Of a stretch of DNA of 64,000 bases, positions 36,188 through 47,664 are shown one piece after another. Within the stretch, counting starts at the first letter, position 1. Each line of letters starts with the position of its first letter. Position numbers and translations under genes: made by a program. This stretch comes from Ulva prolifera (taxonomy: Eukaryota > Chlorophyta > Ulvophyceae > Ulvales > Ulvaceae): positions 8,092,842 to 8,156,841 of the forward strand of contig CM041197.1 in assembly GCA_023078555.1 (NCBI GenBank), in the 5' to 3' direction. The notes beneath the pieces were generated by a model, which had not been told where the DNA came from, did no database searches, and saw only the letters and a program-made list of their open reading frames with translations.

Positions 36188-38301
36188 TTACGGCCTCTCG
36201 CGCGGGTCCTGCGAGGGTGCCCCGCCGGCCGGGGTGGCTGAGGGATCCTGGCCATCGGAGGGGGGGCTGCGGGAGGTCCGCACGGCGGGCGCGCCGTCCG
36301 GGGACTCCACAGCGCTGGCGCTGCCGATACGCCTTGTGGCGGGTTCGCTGCGGGAACGCTCCCGAGCTGGCGGGGTGCTGGTAGCACGTGGCGGACCGCC
36401 TGTGGGATCTTCGGCACTGGGACTGCCTGGGACGCCGGCGGCCGGCAGGCCGGCCGAGACCTCCTGCGGGGGAGGGCTCTCCGCGGGCCGCGTAGCAGGT
36501 GGTATGACGGAGGCCCGTTGTTGTTGTTGAGCAAGGGGGCTGTCGGTTGCCCGCGCCGCAGGCTCGCCGGCAGGGGGGGTGTCAGGAGCGCGGCCATCTG
36601 GGAGCGGCTGCCCCAGCTGCGACTCCGCGGCGTGCAGGAACGGCCTCGCGGTGGCGTCGCTGAAGAGGACGAGGGAGATGCCGGCGAGCGCGCCGGCGCC
36701 GCGGCCGCACTCCCGCACGGCCACGGCCGCCGCGCGCTCGACGGGGTAGCCGTACACCCCGCAGCTGATCGCCGGGAACGCGATCTCGCGCACGCCGGGC
36801 TGCCGGTTCGCGACGGCCAGCGCGTTCCTGCGGAGGTGTACCGCGGCGGGTGATGCTGGGTGGTGTGGTGGCCTGTGCAGGGGTTTGCTGGCGTGTCTTA
36901 TTCAGGCGGCGCCATTAGCAACAGACCCAGGAAAGGGGACAAGGTCTGGTTAGTTGGCTCAGAGCTGTGACCGGGATGTCGACAGGCAATGACCCAGAGG
37001 TGCGTCAGCCCCACGTGTAAGCAAACGACACAGGAGCAGACCGCGCCCTGGTGGAGTACATCGACTGTGAAGTGACGCGAAGTAGAGTCGCTAGCGTGAT
37101 CATATACAGGACCTCGTCCAAACGAGACCACATGCTGAAGAATTGAATCCTTGAGAATCCCCACTTGGGACAGCTGCATGGAACTGCCCCCATTCTGGCC
37201 TGCCCCGCCTGCCCCTCGTGTCGCAGTGCGGAGCTGCGGTGGCCATTGCAGACAGCAATGTAGGTGTCGGTCAGGCCAGAATCCTTGCACACGCTGTGCC
37301 CCATTCGTGAAGCAGTTGACCGATCGTGATCTGTATGCTCAACTGGTCGGATGTTTGCTTGAACAAACGTGGCTCCAGCATGCACATCGACGATCGGCCT
37401 CTGTACTGCCATGCAGATGCCATGAACACATGTTGATGAGAGGGGATGGCGGTGGGTCGCAGGTGGCAGTTGCACACCTGTAGGCGCTGGCTAGAAGCGG
37501 CTCAGAAGTTTCATCATCGATGAAAACCGGTCCGACAGTGTGTATCACGTGCTTCACGGGTAATTTGAAGCCTGGAGTGATCTGTGCTTCCCCTGCACAT
37601 CTTTGTCCTCAGACACATGAGCACACATCCAATGGCAAGGACAGTTGTGCTAACGCAGGCTTGTGAACAAGGTCGTCAGAATGCATCAGCTCGGAGGTTT
37701 GCAATGGTGTTGGCTCAAAGCCTTGTGAAGCGTCCGTTGCTGGTACACAGGATCGAGAGATGCCAATGGTATCGCAGCCTGGCAATAACCTGGAGAGAGA
37801 GAAATTCGAACACACACGAGCTCCTCGATCAGCTCTTTCGTCACTGTCATGATGTGCAGTGGTGGCACCTGTGGGGCAACGAATTCCCTTGATGGCAGGA
37901 ATTTCCCGGCATGCTTTGAGAAGGCCTCGTCCAGCTGCTCGGTGTATGGCACCGTCGACCCCTCCACCTCCGAGCATTGCTTGGTTGGCTGCATTGACAA
38001 TAGCATCACCCTGGATGTGACAATTTGAGGTCATTCTAGGTAAGAAGCGACGAAAAAGGCCCCTCAAGCGTTGGGAAGCGTTGCTATCTGACGACCGAAG
38101 CCAGCGCACACTCCAGCGCAACGCTGAAGCCAATGCTGCCCAGGCAGGGTCGAACCACGAAAGTCTTCGCAAATGTGTTGTCAAGGATGTTGCATGCCGC
38201 ACCGGAACCGAGCGTCTACGCACCTTGAACGTGGTCAGGTCGCCTACGCGCACATGCAGCCTGCAGTTCGAGGTCAGCTGAAAAGACGCCAGTCTTCGCA
38301 T
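36188..38301 (-). CDS. MacroD-type macro-domain protein with disordered tail
   Basis: Exons 38224-38301, 37869-38010, 37478-37592 and 36188-36827 join exactly (phases 0, 1, 2) to give 324 residues from ATG 38301 to TAA. The macro domain covers about residues 1-190. It has [20 protein letters not shown] followed by AIHRAAG, then [25 protein letters not shown], and [13 protein letters not shown] as the second binding loop. This is the pattern of MacroD-type mono-ADP-ribosylhydrolases, with the Asn and Asp of the catalytic loop kept, so removal of ADP-ribose from proteins or of O-acetyl groups from ADP-ribose is plausible. The last 135 or so residues are Pro/Ser/Ala-rich and presumably disordered. 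The first exon is homologous to that of the macro-kinase gene downstream on the same strand (both read LASFQLT). TCTTTTCAG within it could be an intron acceptor, so the start may lie further upstream. Confidence 0.87.
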
Positions 38302-40895
38302 TCGCCTGGCCTGGATTACAGCTCACGTACCGCAACGAAGGCCCCTGTTAACAGAAAGCGAGATGCTGATTTGGGCACAAATCGACAAGACACCTGCGCC
38401 CAGGCGGTGGCAACACTGGAGACAGCCTCGGTAGGGCCCTTAGGCTGAGTCGTTTAGATGAATGAATTTGGCAGCTGTGCTTTATTTTACAAAATGTGCG
38501 CTCAACGATCGCTGAAAGTGCACGGATTTATTACGATGCCCTCGCTTATTGGAGCGCCTGCTCACGGGGATACACGCGACCTGTGCACATCAGCCTTTCG
38601 ACTACCAAAGCCGTTGCCAACCAGGTCGTTGCAATAAAACAAGCGACGTGACATAGCATTGGTGAATATTCTCGTCCTTCCATGGCCTGATGAAGTGCTC
38701 ATGCATGCCAGGAACACATCAACCTCCCAGGAAAGCAGATCTGTCATCGAAACTTCAGCAGAGCCAAAACACATCATGCTGGCGTCTATGTACAGCATGG
38801 ACCGGCGCAACAGGCTGTTGCTCAATGCTGCAGGAATTTGCAAATATTCATGCCTTGGCACTGCACGCGCAGTCCAGCATTTTGTCATGCTGAAGCATCG
38901 CATCAAGGCCAGCCCTGCGCACTCAACAGAAGTGACATACACATGTCCCCACCATGGTTGACCCAATCATTTGTTTAAAACACCTTTGTGTCACGCACAT
39001 GAGGCGCACACTGCCCCTCCCGCTCACTCTGTCACAGTGCAGCCACACCCTTGCGTTCCGACTCCACGACGAGATCGGTCAGGTCACGAGACATGTACGT
39101 TCTGTCAGGCTCTGCCATTCTGCAGATTGTTCAGGATTGACTGAGTATCACAGTGGGCGCACCCAGCAGAACAGTGCCATGCAGCGGAAGGGCCTTGCAG
39201 GTCTAGCCAGCTCGAGGCTGCTGTAGAGTTGGTGAGCTCATCATATCACCGATTAATGGCTGCTGTTGCTGCACTAGTGGCCCTGCCGCTGGGAGCTGGA
39301 GTCACCAGGCATGGCTTCGGTGCTGCAGTGCCACTTGAGACCTTGGGATCCCACGCGCATGGAGCATGATACGTAAGAAGCATCCACTGACCGGGTCTCT
39401 TTTGTGGCACAGCAGGAAGGAATTGCCTTACTCGGGCAGTTGACATGCAGTGTAGATGTCTTCAGCCTGCAGCCCGCATGCGGCTGGCAAAAATCACATG
39501 ATTTGCAGGCTTTAGACAGCGTCACTTCCACTTCATGATATCGAATTTGTGCAGTATCTAGATTTCACACTGTACCTACTGATGCTATCTCATGCCAGCT
39601 GAACACTGATCGCACGCAGGATGCTGCTATGCTGATCTGGTGTGGAGCTGAGTACGAGGTGATGTCAGATTAGGTCGCACAGGCGCCTGCCAGAGACACT
39701 CATCGCTCAAACAATGTGCATTCTTCTTGACTGAGGTGGTGTGCAACGCTGTCAGTGTAGGCATTGGCACAGGGCTTTTTTTTTCTTTTCTAAGGAGCTC
39801 CGGCCGGAGCTCCTGAGGAAGCACTGTGCCAATGCACAGCTATGGCTGCCTCAAGCCCCTCAGCTTGACCATGTGCTACAGTTGTGCCGAGCCGAGCTCG
39901 TATGCGCTCAATTGGGAAGTTATAGTCCTCTCCGTCCGGGGTCAGGCACCATGAACCGGACGCAGTGCCGAATCCATGCCCGTGCTAGCCACAGCCATGC
40001 CCATGCCACGTCACTGTCGCCCGCGTCATCACATTAGCCCTCGACAAGTACGTTCGCAAAGCTTCACTAACGTCAACTGTGCGGGAATACGCCACCGCGT
40101 GTGTTCGCCTGCGATCCAACGTATCGTGTAGCCGCCGGAAGTGTTGTGTGCATTCGTGATGACATTGTCTGCCGCGGCCCTGTGCAAGCCATGTCTCCAC
40201 TGCCAATGAGTCCGGTTTAGTTGACATCGGTGAGTGTGTTAGATGATGTTTCAGCAGGCTGATCAATTTGTCGTTTCTTGCAGCTATCATCTTCTCTCTC
40301 CGGGCTTTGGCCTGCGTTCTCGTCCGTGTTCAAGTCGATCAACCTCAGAGCTCCTTCTCGCCTGGCCTGGACGGATACTGAACCATCACGCAGCAGCGGT
40401 AGCTTATGTAAATTATGAGCTCATCGATGTCCGAATCTGCGACCCAGTCGCAGCCGTTGCTACCGAGGCGTGCACCCGTGCGATGAGCAAGTGCTTGTGC
40501 CAGTGATGCGCAGCTGCGAATTGGGCTATTAAGCGCACCCTTATGCGAACCGTTTCATAGCTATTAGCTTCATCTCAGCTTAGGCTGTTGTTGATGCATG
40601 TTTCAGCTACAGTGTCGCAATGCTTCCATGATAAACATCCAGCCAGAGAGTCGAGATATGCTCCCTGGAATGCAGGACAGAGTCATTTGAAAACTTCAGG
40701 CCACCAGATCTTGTCGAGGAGAGTAGACAATGGCATGCCTGTGCCAATTTGGACGTGTTCTTTGCAAGATTTTACAAGTGCGACTTCTGTTCTGCACAAG
40801 GAGTTTGACTGCGTGCGGCAGCTAATGCCGCATAAACCAAGACTGTCGCCTATGTGATGCAGCCACATTGTCATCGGTGTGAAATTGCTGTGCAG
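38302..40895. other. Intergenic region, probably holding ATG9 5' exons
   Basis: This lies between the 5' ends of the macro-domain gene and ATG9. The missing ATG9 N-terminus should start here, but none of the open frames shows the expected family motif. It contains the hairpin at 39761-39835. Confidence 0.45.
39761..39835. repeat. Strong inverted repeat with nested 22-base palindrome
   Basis: Arms GCATTGGCACAGGGCTT (39761-39777) and AAGCACTGTGCCAATGC (39819-39835) pair at 16 of 17 positions. Between them, 39793-39814 is a perfect 22-base palindrome centred on CCGGCCGG. Confidence 0.88.
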
Positions 40896-43800
40896 GTATT
40901 GGCAAGAGAAGGGCTTTGCTGCTATAGTGGCATCCCGCATCCTCAACTTGGGTGCACTTGCATTCACAATTGTCATGGCGACCTTTCTTCTGCTAATATT
41001 TGATCGGCATGGATTGAAGGCACAATGCCTGCTTGATGACACATGTGACATGGCAACAGTCGCAGTGAAGCATCCGTGGTCTAAAGAGACGCCTTTGGCC
41101 CTGTTGTTCAAGCTAATCTTCCTGGGCATGTTCAGTTTTTACTGGGTATACAGCGCTGTCAGCGCTTCCATTGAGGTCTGGTGAGTCCCTATACCATCCT
41201 GTTGCTCCCTTCATGCGCAGTACGCGTCTCCAGCCGGAATAGCATGTTGTATCTGAGAAGAAACACTGTCGGTGATCAGGCCTGCTTTGACTCGACTGTT
41301 TGTGACTTACAGCCTGTCCTTTTCTGACTGGTCCCTTCATCACCACAGGCAACAGGCAGTCGTCTGTACATCATCACACCGCACCAAGCCTTCCCAGTCA
41401 CCTGCTACCAAGTAGTCGGGAAACTTCTTGGTTCAAGCCCTTCTTGAGCACACGGTGTCAGCCGAACCGTGTGCATGAGTTGCTACTCTTGGTGAGTGCC
41501 TGCCAAGGCATTTCAACCACTCACAATCGTTTAATCCACACGCATGTCGTCTCAATCAGCCCACTGCTCCCGTCCTCCTGCAGGCAGTTCTGGGACATCC
41601 AGCACTTCTGCCAGAGCCGCATGGGCCTGTCGGACGCAGCACTGACACACCTGCCATGGCCAGAGCTGCTGAGGCGCCTGGTCGCCATTCAGCGCACAGT
41701 CAAGCTTTCTCTGCGGGGAGAGCTCTCGCAGCACGATATTGTGATGCGGGTCATGCGCAAAGACGACTTCCTTATAGGTGTGTGCTCGTTCACCCATGCG
41801 GGCCTGACTGCAGAGCTCCTTCTGTGTGCCGATCGTTTCCAGCTGAGCAGTCAGGTCAAGTATACTTGCTCTCGATAATCCCATGATGCGATGTGCCTGT
41901 TGCTCCACCACGCATGTTGGTTTGCCTCACGGCGCCGTTCAAGGCGGCGCGCCCATGCTGCAGTGCTGTGTGCTGAGTACGTCAGACAGGGCCTAGCGTT
42001 GCTGAGTCGGCTAGTTCGTGTCTGTGGGCAAGCGGTATGAGCAGAGCAACCGGCACGGTAGCAGTGATCTGCGCTGGCCAGACCCGCCTGCGCCCTGTAG
42101 TCTGCGCACCGCCTGAGCGTGAGCACTGCCCTGAAGCTGAATGACTGCGCTGTATCAGTCGCTTGGGTTTATGTGGCTTGCTGCACAGCTGGGCCGTGAA
42201 GCTGGCATCGGCGAGCCGGTCTTAGCTGCAGACTGCAGCAGCCGCGCTGCAACCGTGCTGAGCCACATGCCACTGAAGCATGCCCCGGCACGTCTCGATG
42301 GCAAAGTGGCAATGGTGCCTTGGAGCGTAGAGAAAGTGGGCGAAATCACCGCAGATGACCTTCTCAGCCAATGCACACGTGGAGCCACACATGCAGCTCA
42401 CCCCCAGCCCACCAGGGCACAAACTCATCATCATACATGCCTGCATGGGTGTGTGAGCCCGCGTTTTGGGCACCCATCGCCCCCAGCGTGGGAAGTTCAC
42501 AGGGTCTTTTGGAGCTCCTGCCCCATCACCGCACCAGCAGGTTGTACAGTTGCCCGCTGTGGCCGTGCTCGGCGTCAGGACAGCCCTGTCATGCAGGCAT
42601 GCTGAACCACGGTACGCTGGACCTGCACATGCCGCTGCCGCTGCTGCGCACGCGGCCGCTGCTCACGGCGACCGTCGCGTGGGTGCTCCGCGTGTGCCTC
42701 CTCGACGCGATGTTTGACGACCAGTTTGAGATCTTGCAGCCGTTCATGCGGGACGGCGCGCACATCGCGCTGCGCTTCCGCGTCGCCGCCGCCGTCTCGG
42801 CCGCGCTCAGCCCCTTCATCCTCGTCTTCCTCGTCATCCACTTCCTGCTCAAGCACCTCGAGCGCATCTACCACCAGCCTGGCAGCCTCGGTGCGCTTCT
42901 TCAGCAGTATTGGGCCGCCTCGCAGCGTTTGTGAAGCTGTCGTCCAGAAAGTAGACCCAGATCTTTGGAATTGTTCTACGTCATTGGGCCTGACGACCCA
43001 ACACTCCCCCTCAGCACCGCCTATCCCGGCGACAATCCCATGTGTGTCAGCCAATCTGCACCATGCATGCGGCAGGACGGCGACTCGGATGCAAGAATGA
43101 AGCACGACACGCCGCAAGTGCCACACAGCGCCAGCGTCACGCCGCTGTTCCCAGAACACGCACTCCCTGTACAGCTGCGTTCGCTCCAGAGATGCCTACA
43201 CCTGCTTGGGCAGCCATGGCCACATGTCTGCTTCCTCCAAGGTCCCTCCAGCGCGCTTTAGCTGCTTGCCACAGAGACTAGTTGCTGATACAGGAAAGCG
43301 GCGGTGGTCGACGTACGCATACTGGCGCATGCGGGAGTACGGCGAGCTTCCACACTTTGTGGAGCAGCGCCTCAACTCGGGCGCGGCGGCCGCGGCGCGG
43401 TACTGCGCCCAGTTTCCATCGCCGCTGACGGGCGCCGTCGCGGCGTTTGTCGCGTACGTCGCCGCCGGCATCGCGGCGCTCGTCATCGGCATCGCCCTGA
43501 CGCACGACTACCTCATGGAGCGGCCCGCCGGCGGGCACACGCTCGTGTGGTGGCTCGCGGCGTGCGGCATGGTGCTCGCGGTGGCGCGAGCGCTCACAGA
43601 GGACGATGCGCCGACGCACGATGCCGTGCGCTGCCGCCTCCCCCCTCGCGTCTGCCTGCAGAGTCCCGAACTTGTGCATGCTTGAGTTTTTGTTTCGTCC
43701 CATGACCACATAGCGTTGGCTCCTGTGGACAGAGGCGGTGTACGCGGCGAAATTGCGGACGCCGGAGACGCGCGCGGTCACCACATTGGTGGGCCGAATG

Positions 43801-46423
43801 CCATATCGCAGTCCAGGCTGCATGTCGCCGCCGCCACACAGTCTCTTGGCGTGACGGGGAGGGTGGTGCAGGAGGAGGCGATGGCGGCGGTGGCGCTCCA
43901 CACGCACTGGGTGCCGCAGTACTGGCGCGGCAACGCGCATACCCGCGCCGTGCGTGACGAGTTCCAGGGCCTCTTCCAGCTGCAGCTCGTGCTGTTTGCA
44001 GAGGAGGCCGCGAGCGTGCTGCTGCTGCCGTGGCTCTGCGGCGTGTGCCTCGCACGCAGCGCCCCTGACATCGCGGCGTTCCTCCACCGGGTGCGCCCCC
44101 TCCCTGCCCCTCGCCCCTCCTGGACGCCGTGAGGGCTGTCACACGAGGGAGCTACCCCGTTCCTCTCCTGCTCTTCAGGTGCCGTGAGGTGCGTCCCAGG
44201 CCGCCCTCACCGGCTGCAGCCATGCTGATGCGTGTACGGCAGCCGCTCATGTGTTACTAGGACAAAGCAAGCAAGGCAGGTAGCACCGCGAGCAACAACC
44301 AGCGGAACCGCACACCCACGCAATGTCAGCACCTGCGCGTACGGCAGTCCCTCATGTGTACGCAGGCATGCTTCTCTGCGCAGCTGTGTACATGAGTGCG
44401 CAAAGTGCCAGGGCGGGATCGCAGGCCTATGTCAAAGTACGCTGCATGGCAGCTGGCCATCTGGTTGCCCACTTCTCATCAGAAGCACCTGTATGGAGGC
44501 GCCCAGCTTGTCTCCACTGCCTGGTGTCAAAGCACTGCTGAATGTCTGCGTGTGGATCTTTAGTGCTCTACACGTGCGTAAGCCCCCGCCTGCATGCAGA
44601 ACACGATCTTCCACTCAAGCGTCGGCCACGTCTGCTCCATGGCGGCCTTTGACTTTGACCCCCAGGGCAACCCCCGCTACCGCCCCTCCCTCGCACCCCT
44701 CGCAGCCACCCCGGAGCTCCGCACCCGCCAGGAGAAGGTCGAGATGTCCCTCGTCTCCTTCGCGGCATGCTATCCCTCTTGGCGGCCCCCAGACGCCGCA
44801 GCGGCTAAGTTTGTTGCACAATTCGACCCGACCCGCGCCGTGCAAGCGCAGTCGGCGCCGGGGCCGCCGCCGCTGCCGGCGCCGCCGCCCCGCAGCGTGC
44901 CGGCTGCAGCACTCAGTGGCGTGTGGGACCTCGTGCCCGCAGACGCCGGCGGCGGGGGGGCCGTGCCGCCGGGCCACCAGCGCCCGCGGCGCCACCGGCA
45001 GGGCTCGGCGCCGCGCGCCGTGCTGCGGCGGCACCCTGAGAGCGAGCAGCCGGTTGTTGGGTCACTCGACAGCAACTCGCACGTGGTCGAGATGCATGCG
45101 GTCGGGGAGACAGCAGCGCAGGTGGCGGCTCTGCGGAGGCAGCGCAGCATCACCGGAGCGCGCCGGGGGGGCTTCCGGCCTGGCGCGAGCCACCCCGTCA
45201 ACGCCGAGGAATCTGCACACGACAGCCCAGGCGGCTCATCAGAGGCCGATGTTTCGTATGAATCTGTCCGCGCCACCGACGCTGCCGCGGTCGACCCCTG
45301 CGGCGTCAAGCACGTGACCTATGGATTTGTGCCGCCCGCGGAGCTTGTGGCATTGCCAGCGGCGCTCGACACCAGCGTACCTGCTCACAACTCTCCCAGC
45401 GACCCAGCGCCAGGCACTGAAGCCGACCACCCTGCCGCGCACCGCGGTGGCGGCGCGAGGGGGCTAGATGTGGCAGACAGCCCGGACATGCCATCGCCGC
45501 TAGGAACTGCGTGCTCACATGGGCGCGGCGGAACGCCTGTGACTTCGCCGCGGCGTGGCGCGGAAGCGGAGGAGGCAGCCAGCCACGCGCCGCACGCGGG
45601 CGCAGCGCGTACCGGGGAAACCGCACGCGTGCCCGCGGCCTTTGCGGAGCATGGGCCGCCGCGTGGAGTGGAGCTGCGGGGGCCGTTACACCTCCAGCGG
45701 CAGGCGTCGATGGCCTCGCGGAGCACGTTCGAGTCCGCCGGGGTTGACAGCCGCATGTCGTTTGGGCGGGAGTCCGAGGACGCGGCCGCCGCGGTGCTGA
45801 TGGAGGAGCCCGTGGGGGCTCTGCGGTGGGATGCGTCCGCCGACGCATGGGATCGCGGCGGCATTGGGCAGGCAAGCCCGCACGCCAGTGCGCCTGCTGG
45901 CGCCGCCACGCGGGGCCGCGCGGCGGTGTGGGCGGCGAGTGGGTCCCGCATGCATGAGAGCAGGGCATTTTCGGCAGCGACAAGCCAGGGGGTGCCGCAC
46001 CTGGCGGACAGCGGGCATAGCTCCGCTCGGGGTGGGTACGCGGCCGGGCCGGCGAGGGTGGCAGTCGGCGCCCCGCCGGCGAGCCTCGGGCGGAGCTCTC
46101 TGTTGGGGGCGCACAGCCAGGCAGTGCACGTGCCGTGGGTGTATGGGGGGGCGTGGGGGTGGGGGGAGTCCGGCATGGAGGGCTCAATTATGACTGACCC
46201 GGCGTCCCGGCGGGCGTTCATGCATGCCGCGCTGCAGGAGAGCTATGACCGTGTTGCAGTGGAGCTCCAGGCTGGTGGGCAGGCAGCCGCGGTGACAGCC
46301 GGGGGGGCTGAAACGGCGGTTGGGGAGCAGCTGGCTCGGAGTGCTGTGAATGCAGTCATGCATGCCAGCTATGTGAGTTACGCGAGCGCCTCCTCCGGCT
46401 CGCAGCTTCATGCATGGCGTTGA
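40896..46423 (+). CDS. ATG9: ATG9, autophagy lipid scramblase (5' end missing)
   Basis: ATG9 is the multispanning protein of autophagy vesicles that scrambles lipid for phagophore growth. Exons 40896-41180, 41584-41777, 42597-42890, 43294-43625, 43872-44090 and 44600-46423 join in frame (about 1048 residues). Family signatures follow in order: YWQEKGFAAIVASRILNL with the first membrane segment, LPWPELLRRLV, LSQHDIVMRVMRKDDFLIG-MLNHGTLDL, membrane segments around SPFILVFLVIHFLL, YWRMREYGELPHF, VAAGIAALVIGIAL and TLVWWLAACGMVLAVARAL, then LHTHWVPQYWRG, LFQLQLVLFAEEAASVLLLP, CARSAPDIAAFLH-like and HVCSMAAFDFDPQGN. The last exon adds roughly 570 residues of low-complexity Ala/Gly/Ser-rich tail, longer than in most ATG9 proteins. 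The first resolved exon starts at an acceptor (GTGCAG) in phase 2, so at least one N-terminal exon is missing. Confidence 0.95.
42926..43003 (+). mobile_element. Copy of the 85-base element in an ATG9 intron
   Basis: It starts CGTTTGTGAAGCTGTCG, contains TTTGGAATTGTTCTACGTCA and ends GACGACCCAACA, matching 23693-23777 along its length. It lies between ATG9 exons 3 and 4. No clear flanking duplication is seen here. Confidence 0.75.
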
Positions 46424-47664
46424 CGCTCGCCACTGCGGCGGCATAGGCCACATCGCGGTGGTAGCGTAGAGGGGTCTGTTGTTTCAAGACAATTGTAGTC
46501 CCGAACAACGGCCTTGATAATTCGGATGTGTGTCTCTCTTCGATTGGGTATGTGTGTACGATGGCGCAGTCGTCAATGCGGAATACGTGCGCTGCTGTTG
46601 AGGGCCCAGGCCCGTTTGGCCCGGATATTGATAGTTGTAGCAGGACCTTCAGAAGCTGTATGACAGGGCATGTCTGTGGCCTGTCCATACACACCAGTCG
46701 GCATGGGTGATATCGTAACCGCAGCGCTGATCACACCGTTTCGTCTGTGTTTTGACGTCGATGGCGTTGCTGGGCTTCAGAACACATGTACGCCATTGAT
46801 GATCCGCTTGTGTGTGCTGGGGGACAATGAAGGCAGCTCTGGATGTGAGCAGCATAATGGTTGTGTCATCTGTGGACTGTAAACACAGCGAGGCACTGAC
46901 CGAGTGTTGTCGCAGGCATGAATATGTGACCAGGCCTTGTTCACAACATTCACTACTGGTCACTGAGCCGCATGCTCGTGGCTGCGCGTGTGGAGGGGAT
47001 GAGAGGCAGGTAGGTTGACGATTTGGAGCAGTTCAATGGTAGATGTTTTCGGAACAGGTAAGGCACGAAAAACCGCCGCATCACACCCAAACCAGTGGCG
47101 AGTCCGGCAGTCCGTCGCAATTGCTTGCCATGTCTACGCGTGCGATGAGACCGAGAGCAGATGCAATTGATCGTCGGTGTCCATAGGAGCAAGATCACCG
47201 AGTAGCAACCGAAACCTGATGGTGGTAGAGATATTGTAGCCCACATGTGCGACGAAGGTTAGCGTTGTATTGCATCTTGTGCCCAAAGCGCCGGGCGACA
47301 AGCCCCTGCTACCGACTTGACGGGAGCTGTCTTCGGTGTGCAGCAGAGAACTGTGGCCACGCTTGTTAAGTGCCAGTCAACATCGATTTTAGATTATGAT
47401 GCTGCAGAGGACTGTCTATATGCGTTTATGTTTGTTTATAGACTCGTTCGTGCAGTAGTCTAGTTTGCCACCTTTGATTTGCGCAAGGTCAACACGTTGC
47501 ACCAGAACGAAAACAACATACTACGCTATATATACTAGCCTTCTGAAGAGCGTTAGCCTAACGCAGCCCTCATAAGCGTCGGTCATCCTTGTTTTTCACC
47601 GGGAGGCTTCCGAGGAGCCACGCCAGCTGCTGGCGGATTTTCCTTTTCCGTGCAACAGCATGTG
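46424..47664 (+). other. ATG9-tectonic intergenic region
   Basis: A 1.2 kb spacer between genes on the same strand, AT-richer than both. It should hold the ATG9 3' end and the tectonic promoter. I see no coding sequence or clear core promoter motif. Confidence 0.5.

Noticed and set aside
42965-43012. Peptide ELFYVIGPDDPT, similar to ELFHVIGPDDPTVV at about 23725
   Set aside because: The shared peptide is caused by two copies of the 85-base intronic element, not by a conserved protein.
45306-46221. Long minus-strand frames opposite the ATG9 last exon
   Set aside because: They mirror a GC-rich low-complexity exon, are Arg/Pro/Ala-rich and have no domain.
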